The position numbers were made by a program, and so were the translations under genes. Source: an uncultured Alphaproteobacteria bacterium (GTDB lineage: Bacteria > Pseudomonadota > Alphaproteobacteria > UBA7887). From it: a stretch of DNA of 11,854 nt. The stretch is taken from assembly GCA_913044255.1 (NCBI GenBank), contig CAJWOI010000047.1, positions 1 through 11,854 of the forward strand. The letters run 5' to 3'. Shown here one piece after another: positions 6,965 through 11,854 of the stretch (positions are counted from its first letter, which is position 1; every line of letters begins with the position of its first letter). The notes under the pieces are model-generated. The model saw only the letters and a list, made by a program, of their open reading frames with translations, made no database searches and was not told the DNA's origin.

Positions 6965-8905
6965 ATGTCAGAACTTTTAGTTTACCCCGTCCCTGACGCG
7001 GTATCCCAGTCAGCAAATATAGATGACGCCACATACGAGCGACTTTATCAGCAGTCATTAGATGATCCAGAAAGTTTCTGGGCGGAACAGGCCCATCGAC
7101 TTGATTGGATAAAACCTTGGCAAAAGGTCAAGGAGACCAGCTTTGTGCGAGATAACGTTTCCATAAAATGGTTTCATGGCGGCAAACTTAATGTAAGCAC
7201 CAATTGTATAGACCGCCACGCTGCAAGAACTCCGGAGCGGACTGCCATCATCTGGGAAGGAGATGATCCTACCACAGAAAAAATCATATCGTACGCCCAA
7301 CTGAAAACGTCGGTTTGCCAAATGGCAAACGTGCTAAAAAAACACGGCGTTAAAAAAGGCGATCGCGTTACAATTTATATGCCAATGGTGCCTGAGGCGG
7401 CGTACGCAATGCTTGCATGCACCCGTATCGGGGCGGTTCATTCAGTCGTATTTGGAGGTTTTTCTCCAGACTCTCTTGCGGATAGGATTGTCGACTGCAA
7501 ATCGTCATTTCTAGTCACTGCAGATGAAGGGGTCAGAGGAGGGCGCAGCATTCCTCTTAAGGAGAACGTGGATAAAGCTCTTGAGAGATGCCCCGAATGT
7601 ACGACTGTCCTGGTCGTGAAACGAACGGGTGGCGACATACTGTGGGTTCCCGGCCGAGATTTTTGGTGGCATGAAGAAGCGCTAAGCGTGTCATCTGATT
7701 GCGAAGCGGCGCCGATGAATGCCGAGGATCCGCTCTTTATTCTTTACACCTCTGGATCAACAGGCAAGCCGAAGGGGGTGTTGCACACGACGGCAGGTTA
7801 CCTACTTTACGCTTCTCTAACCCATCACTTGGTATTCGACTACCAATCGGACGATATTTATTGGTGCACGGCTGACGTCGGATGGGTAACTGGTCACAGT
7901 TACATCGTATATGGTCCCTTGGCCAATGGTGCGACAACGTTAATGTTTGAAGGGGTTCCTAATTATCCAGATGCCTCACGTTGCTGGCAAGTCTGTGACA
8001 AACACGGGGTCACGATTTTCTACACAGCACCAACTGCAATTCGGGCGCTCATGCGGGAAGGATCCGACCCGGTACAAAAAACTAACCGCAGCAGCCTCAG
8101 AATTCTTGGGACAGTTGGGGAACCCATCAATCCAGAGGCATGGCTTTGGTATTACCATGTAGTTGGCGATGGACGTTGTCCGATAGTGGATACGTGGTGG
8201 CAAACTGAAACGGGTGGCATACTGATTACCCCCCTTCCCGGCGCTACCAAACTTAAACCTGGCTCTGCCACACGGCCGTTCTTCGGTGTACGACCGGTGA
8301 TAGTTGATAACGAAGGCAAAATTCTGGAAGGCGCGTGTGAAGGAAATCTCTGTATCGCCGATTCCTGGCCGGGCCAGATGCGTACCGTGTTCGGAGATCA
8401 TGAACGTTTTATCCAGACTTATTTTGCGACCTATGACAACTTGTATTTTACTGGGGATGGCTGTCGTCGTGACGAGGACGGCTATTACTGGATAACGGGA
8501 CGGGTAGACGATGTAATAAATGTCTCTGGCCACCGCATGGGCACAGCAGAGGTTGAAAGCGCTCTCGTGGCCCATCCGCAAGTAGCGGAAGCTGCTGTGG
8601 TCGGTGCACCCCACGAAATCAAGGGCCAAGGAATTTATGCGTATGTAACTTTGAATATGGGTGAAGATCCCTCAGACGAGCTCCGCACAGAATTAACTCA
8701 GTGGGTGCGCAAAGAAATTGGACCAATCGCGTCTCCGGACTGGATTCAATGGTCACCGGGACTTCCCAAAACCCGTTCGGGAAAAATTATGCGACGCATC
8801 CTACGCAAGATTGCAGCTAATGAGCATGACAGTTTGGGTGATATCTCAACCTTGGCGGATCCAGCTGTGGTCGATGACCTGGTCGAAAACCGGATGAATC
8901 GGTGA
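6965..8905 (+). CDS. acs: Acetyl-CoA synthetase (AMP-forming)
   Basis: This 646-residue cytosolic enzyme activates acetate with ATP and CoA to acetyl-CoA through an acetyl-AMP intermediate. Ordered motifs are the N-terminal ACAS block (YQQSLDDPESFWAEQAHRLD), the phosphate loop ILYTSGSTGKPKGVLHTT (259-276), WWQTETGG (411-418), YFTGDGCRRDEDGYYWITGR (494-513) with the hinge Asp, and PKTRSGKIMRR (601-611). Trp412 matches the E. coli/Salmonella Trp414 that limits the acyl pocket to acetate. Lys607 matches Lys609, the residue silenced by acetylation in homologues, so Pat/CobB-type control is possible. The length matches the ~650-residue family. The start ATG at 6965 has AAAGG upstream. It follows the Rieske gene and overlaps a small exported-protein gene at its stop. 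Confidence 0.97.
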   Translation: MSELLVYPVPDAVSQSANIDDATYERLYQQSLDDPESFWAEQAHRLDWIKPWQKVKETSFVRDNVSIKWFHGGKLNVSTNCIDRHAARTPERTAIIWEGDDPTTEKIISYAQLKTSVCQMANVLKKHGVKKGDRVTIYMPMVPEAAYAMLACTRIGAVHSVVFGGFSPDSLADRIVDCKSSFLVTADEGVRGGRSIPLKENVDKALERCPECTTVLVVKRTGGDILWVPGRDFWWHEEALSVSSDCEAAPMNAEDPLFILYTSGSTGKPKGVLHTTAGYLLYASLTHHLVFDYQSDDIYWCTADVGWVTGHSYIVYGPLANGATTLMFEGVPNYPDASRCWQVCDKHGVTIFYTAPTAIRALMREGSDPVQKTNRSSLRILGTVGEPINPEAWLWYYHVVGDGRCPIVDTWWQTETGGILITPLPGATKLKPGSATRPFFGVRPVIVDNEGKILEGACEGNLCIADSWPGQMRTVFGDHERFIQTYFATYDNLYFTGDGCRRDEDGYYWITGRVDDVINVSGHRMGTAEVESALVAHPQVAEAAVVGAPHEIKGQGIYAYVTLNMGEDPSDELRTELTQWVRKEIGPIASPDWIQWSPGLPKTRSGKIMRRILRKIAANEHDSLGDISTLADPAVVDDLVENRMNR

Positions 8906-9159
8906 CGCGTTATACCTGTCGTACAGTACAGATTGCATGTGTTCTTGTCGTCTTTGTGTCGCCTTCTATTATCAAAAATTCGCACGCAGACGAGGGATTG
9001 GTGTGCGTCGAAAACCAATATGAAATCGGGTGGATCCACCCTGGAATAACATTTTTCCTTGAGAGAACTGTAGGCGCATGCAATGGGGGAAATATATCCC
9101 TTAAGGAAGGAGAATCCGGTTGTTTCGGAACTCGGCTCGTCCAATATGACGGCTCTTAG
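8902..9159 (+). CDS. Small predicted exported protein, unknown function
   Basis: This 85-residue frame starts with a GTG that overlaps the acs stop (GTGA, 8902-8905), the geometry of translational coupling. The N-terminus looks like a secretion signal: a positive n-region (TRYTCR), a hydrophobic core of about residues 9-23 (VQIACVLVVFVSPSI), and a plausible signal peptidase site after Ala29 (S-H-A before D-E). The mature part of about 56 residues carries three cysteines (35, 60, 74) and several glycines (EIGWIHPG, GACNGGN). I recognise no family. No good ribosome site is visible apart from coupling. The frame could be accidental read-through of an intergenic region, but the signal-peptide pattern and the overlap make a real gene somewhat more likely than not. 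Confidence 0.5.
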   Translation: MTRYTCRTVQIACVLVVFVSPSIIKNSHADEGLVCVENQYEIGWIHPGITFFLERTVGACNGGNISLKEGESGCFGTRLVQYDGS

Positions 9160-9431
9160 CAACTCTCTGCGTTGGATGCAACAACGGCTGAGTGCCGAGT
9201 AATATGCCCCATTCTAACCTCACAAATAATAATCCGATTCAACAACAGCAATTCTTATTCCTGCATAAATTAAGGCTACCATATCATTCAAATTGTTCGG
9301 GGTACGACAAAAGGAAGTATGGGATCGGAGCAGCGCACATCTCATTTATGGTTGTCACACGGCGTCCGCTATTAAGCTAATACCAACGCACAGGTTTCCC
9401 CGACAACTTTCGAGCCATACCAATAGTTGCC
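9160..9431. other. 272-base gap before glpK, no gene seen
   Basis: No convincing coding region, RNA gene or terminator was found here. A 62-codon frame at 9192-9380 has no family resemblance, no ribosome site and a composition unlike the neighbours. A short CGGC-TGAGT-GCCG stem at 9185-9197 has no T-run. The gap probably holds the glpK promoter. Confidence 0.5.
9352..9378 (+). promoter_or_regulatory. Weak candidate glpK promoter
   Basis: TTGTCA (9352-9357) matches the -35 consensus at five of six positions. The best nearby -10, TAAGCT (9373-9378), matches only three and lies 15 bases away. It would leave a leader of about 45 bases. No GlpR-like operator was recognised. This is speculative. 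Confidence 0.2.
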
Positions 9432-10916
9432 ATGGACAAAAACACCCTCCTGTTAGCGATTGACCAAGGCACGACCAGCACTCGAGCAATCGTGTTTAAC
9501 ACCGCTGGGGAAATAGTCGCATCGGCACAAAAAGAACTGCCTCAGATCTACCCGCAAGAGGGCTGGGTGGAACACGACCCGGAAATGATCTGGCGTGCAA
9601 CCCTAGAGGTTTCAATACAAGCATTTAAAGCAGCCGAGGCAAAGGGGGGTCAGGTTGTAGGTATGGGAATTACCAATCAGCGTGAGACCACCATCTTATG
9701 GGATAGGAAAAGTGGAGGCCCAGTACACAATGCTATCGTTTGGCAAGATCGTCGCACCACGGCTACGTGCAACAAGTTGCAAGAGTTGGGTTTTGAAGAC
9801 ACAATTCAGACAAAGACTGGGCTCCTGCTAGATCCATACTTTTCAGCGACCAAGTTAGCTTGGATTCTTGATCATGTGGACGGCGCCCGCACACAAGCCA
9901 ACAAGGGTATGCTTTTATTTGGTACAGTCGATTCTTTCTTGTTGTGGCGCTTCACGTCGGGGAAAGTGCATGCGACCGATTCTACTAACGCAAGTCGCAC
10001 TGGCTTATTTAATATCCACGAACACCGATGGGACGAAGAGCTCCTGGCCCTATTTCAAGTGCCCGCCGCTTGCTTGCCCGAGGTATATGACTCTGCATTC
10101 CATTTTGGCCAAACTGATCCATCAATTTTCGGACGCTCTATCCCTATCCTAGGCATTGCCGGTGATCAGCAGGCCGCAGCTTTCGGGCAATGTTGTTTCG
10201 CTGAAGGTACATGCAAAAGTACCTACGGAACCGGCTGTTTTTTGCTTGTTAACACAGGACAAACACCTATCAAATCATCCAGCCGTCTTCTGACCACTAT
10301 TGGCTACAGGCTTTCCGGCCAAACCACTTACGCGCTTGAGGGTTCAATTTTTGTCGCTGGTGCCGCAGTTCAATGGCTTAGAGACGACCTTAATATCATC
10401 ACCGAAGCAGCAGAAACCGAGAGGCTGGCGAAATCCATAAAGGATACAGGCGGGGTCTATCTCGTCCCTGCCTTCACCGGCTTAGGTGCACCCTATTGGG
10501 AGCCAACGGCGCGAGGCATGCTAACTGGTATTACAAGGTCCACGGGACGCGCCGAAATCGCTCGCGCTGCACTAGAAGCATCTTGTTATCAAACAGCCGA
10601 CCTCCTTGCAGCCATGGCTGAAGATGGAATCAATACTGTCAACCTTCGTGTGGACGGTGGCATGACCAAAAATGACTGGCTACTCCAGTATCTGGCTAAT
10701 ATTTTAGACTTAGGAATCGATCGTCCAGACGTCATGGAAACAAGTGCCCTTGGAGCTGCATACTTAGCAGGCTTACAAGCCGGAGTTTTCGACTCACTTG
10801 ATGATATCGTACGCAACTGGCGCAAACATTCGCATTTTGATCCAAAAATCACCGCGCCCGAACGCAGGAAACTCTTGTCAGGCTGGAAGGCCGCGATTCA
10901 ACGCACGTTAAATTGA
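9432..10916 (+). CDS. glpK: Glycerol kinase
   Basis: This 494-residue FGGY-family kinase makes sn-glycerol 3-phosphate from glycerol and ATP in the cytoplasm. It opens with the phosphate-binding AIDQGTTSTRAIVF (9-22). Glycerol-site residues are present: Arg84-Glu85 in TNQRETT, Trp104 in IVWQDRRT, Tyr136 in LDPYFSATK, and the catalytic Asp245 in GIAGDQQAA. FGGY-type ATP-site blocks follow: STYGTGCFLLVNTG, PAFTGLGAPYWEPTARG, and DGGMTKNDWLLQYLANILD. The E. coli loop that binds fructose 1,6-bisphosphate (GKGGTRI) is changed to PSIFGRSI and is one residue shorter, so that allosteric control is probably absent. ATG 9432 starts the family-typical MDKNTLLLAIDQG; no good ribosome site precedes it. 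No glpF, glpD or glpR is visible nearby. The next gene starts 64 bases downstream on the same strand. Confidence 0.96.
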   Translation: MDKNTLLLAIDQGTTSTRAIVFNTAGEIVASAQKELPQIYPQEGWVEHDPEMIWRATLEVSIQAFKAAEAKGGQVVGMGITNQRETTILWDRKSGGPVHNAIVWQDRRTTATCNKLQELGFEDTIQTKTGLLLDPYFSATKLAWILDHVDGARTQANKGMLLFGTVDSFLLWRFTSGKVHATDSTNASRTGLFNIHEHRWDEELLALFQVPAACLPEVYDSAFHFGQTDPSIFGRSIPILGIAGDQQAAAFGQCCFAEGTCKSTYGTGCFLLVNTGQTPIKSSSRLLTTIGYRLSGQTTYALEGSIFVAGAAVQWLRDDLNIITEAAETERLAKSIKDTGGVYLVPAFTGLGAPYWEPTARGMLTGITRSTGRAEIARAALEASCYQTADLLAAMAEDGINTVNLRVDGGMTKNDWLLQYLANILDLGIDRPDVMETSALGAAYLAGLQAGVFDSLDDIVRNWRKHSHFDPKITAPERRKLLSGWKAAIQRTLN

Positions 10917-10931
10917 TAAACCCATATTTCA

Positions 10932-10955
10932 GCAGATGAAAACTCAACCATCTGC
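10932..10955. repeat. Inverted repeat in glpK-enolase gap
   Basis: GCAGATG (10932-10938) and CATCTGC (10949-10955) are perfect 7-base arms around a 10-base spacer, 15 bases after the glpK stop. There is no following T-run, so it is at best a factor-dependent or attenuating hairpin or an operator. It ends 25 bases before the next start codon. Confidence 0.35.
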
Positions 10956-10964
10956 GACCACAAC

Positions 10965-10971
10965 AAGGGGG
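10965..10971 (+). promoter_or_regulatory. Ribosome binding site that fixes the enolase-family start
   Basis: AAGGGGG lies nine bases before ATG 10981. A nearer ATG at 10973 is out of frame and reaches a stop after three codons, so 10981 is the start used. Confidence 0.6.
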
Positions 10972-10980
10972 TATGAACAT

Positions 10981-11854
10981 ATGAAAGTCGCTTCTATTGA
11001 CACTCTCAGTTGCGACGCGGGTTGGAGGAATTACTACTTCGTCAAACTGGTCACCGAAGATGGCATCGTAGGTTGGAGTGAGTATGACGAGGGCTTTGGT
11101 TCCCCTGGAGTTGGAACGGTAATCAATAACCTTGCAGAACGGGTAATCGGTCAACATGTCCAAAACCATGAGCGTATCTATGCGGATTTGTACTCTTGTA
11201 CCCGACCAGCAGCTAGTGGCGTAGTCGCCCAGGGCCTGGGGGCAATCGAAAATGCCCTGCTCGACGCAAAAGCAAAGCAACTTGGCGTACCTTGTTACGA
11301 ACTTCTTGGCGGGAAAATACGTGATTCAATTCGCGTATATTGGTCCCACTGCGCCACCTGGCGCATCGCCCATCCTGAATTTTATCCGCCTGCTATTGAA
11401 AACCTTGATGGTGTAAAAGCTATGGGTGCGGAGGTCCGTGAAAAAGGCTTCACTGGACTCAAAACCAACGTTTTTATTTATGAGGATGGAAATGTGCGAG
11501 GCTGGGGGCCGGGTTTTGGTAGGCCTTTTTTCCCAGAACTCAATATTGAAAAAAAAGTCCTTCGCAATCTTTCGGCTCACCTTGAAGCATTTCGGGATGG
11601 CGCTGGCGCCGACATGGATATATTGCTAGACCTAAATTTCAACGCCAAGACGGAGGGATATCTCAAAATACTTCGTGAAATTGCAGACTACGACATCTTC
11701 TGGGTTGAGATAGATAGTCGGAATCCCAGTGCTCTTGCCCATATTCGACGTCAAAGCCCACATCCTATCAGTTCCTGTGAGACCCTTTTAGGATTGAGGG
11801 AGTTTTTGCCGTATCTGCGCAAAGAAGCAGTCGACGTTGCCATCATCGATGCCG
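10981..11854 (+). CDS. Enolase-superfamily (mandelate racemase type) enzyme, 3' end missing
   Basis: The first 291 residues are in the window and the frame is open to the right edge. The N-terminal capping domain (MKVASIDTLSCDAGWRNYYF ... GIVGWSEYDEG) leads to the family signature AIENALLDAKAKQLGVPCYE and LLGGKIRDSIRVY. In the barrel the presumed catalytic lysine is Lys161 (GLKTN). The Mg2+ ligands are Asp217 (LLDLNFN), Glu243 (FWVEID) and Glu267 (SSCETLLG), with Asp290 (VAIIDA) on the next strand. The spacing from Asp217 to Glu243, 26 residues, is the same as in mandelate racemase. The K-x-N pattern recalls sugar-acid dehydratases (for example galactonate dehydratase) more than racemases, but the substrate cannot be read from this part. 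About 25 extra residues lie between Lys161 and Asp217. It may be co-transcribed with glpK. Confidence 0.9.
   Translation, partial: MKVASIDTLSCDAGWRNYYFVKLVTEDGIVGWSEYDEGFGSPGVGTVINNLAERVIGQHVQNHERIYADLYSCTRPAASGVVAQGLGAIENALLDAKAKQLGVPCYELLGGKIRDSIRVYWSHCATWRIAHPEFYPPAIENLDGVKAMGAEVREKGFTGLKTNVFIYEDGNVRGWGPGFGRPFFPELNIEKKVLRNLSAHLEAFRDGAGADMDILLDLNFNAKTEGYLKILREIADYDIFWVEIDSRNPSALAHIRRQSPHPISSCETLLGLREFLPYLRKEAVDVAIIDA

Noticed and set aside
7976..8629. Long 217-codon open frame antisense to acs
   Set aside because: It lies wholly within acs on the opposite strand, has no recognisable domain and is explained by the codon pattern of a well-conserved gene.
9130..9200. ACTCGGC/GCCGAGT arms spanning the end of the small exported-protein gene
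   Set aside because: Seven-base arms separated by 57 bases without a T-run do not make a credible terminator or operator.
9192..9380. 62-codon frame in the gap before glpK
   Set aside because: It has no ribosome site, no hydrophobic or domain pattern, and its translation (runs of Asn, Gln, His) looks non-coding.
10849..11280. 143-codon minus-strand frame across the glpK end and enolase-family start
   Set aside because: It overlaps two clear genes in antisense and has no recognisable features.

Overview
The window carries ordinary chromosomal genes of a free-living Gram-negative bacterium, most likely an alphaproteobacterium of Rhodospirillales/SAR116-like type. This rests on the gene order rmuC | def-fmt-truA | membrane protein-dapE, on alphaproteobacterial sequence flavour (for example the QPPRPAGR stretch in Fmt), and on a base composition near 50% GC by eye. 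It is an inference from memory of synteny; no search was run. I see no mobile element, CRISPR array, rRNA or tRNA, and no clearly broken gene.

Layout. (1) 2-637 (+): the 3' part of a Sel1-repeat protein ending in a SPOR domain, cut by the left edge. (2) 645-1751 (-): an RmuC family protein, convergent with the first gene and divergent from def. Its extended -10 promoter sits so close to the ATG that the message may be leaderless. (3) 1876-4223 (+): def, fmt, truA, a translation and tRNA-maturation block. Fmt formylates initiator Met-tRNA, Def removes the formyl group from nascent proteins, and TruA pseudouridylates tRNA anticodon arms. (4) 6012-4277 (-): dapE (lysine/diaminopimelate pathway) followed, with a 4-base ATGA overlap, by an unrecognised multi-spanning membrane protein. 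(5) 6135-9159 (+): an EVE-domain protein, a small Rieske protein 2 bases later, acetyl-CoA synthetase acs, and a small predicted exported protein that overlaps the acs stop by a GTGA. (6) 9432-11854 (+): glycerol kinase glpK, then the 5' part of an enolase-superfamily (mandelate racemase type) enzyme running off the right edge.

Regulatory structure is sparse. The most notable site is a perfect 8-4-8 dyad (6090-6109) between the divergent dapE and EVE genes. Two weaker inverted repeats lie in the def-fmt and glpK-enolase gaps. No convincing intrinsic terminator was found, even at the two convergent gene ends.

I do not see a clear new system. The places most worth a second look are the coupled small exported protein behind acs, the dapE-coupled membrane protein, the leaderless rmuC arrangement, the 6090 dyad, and the extra segment in the enolase-family enzyme.
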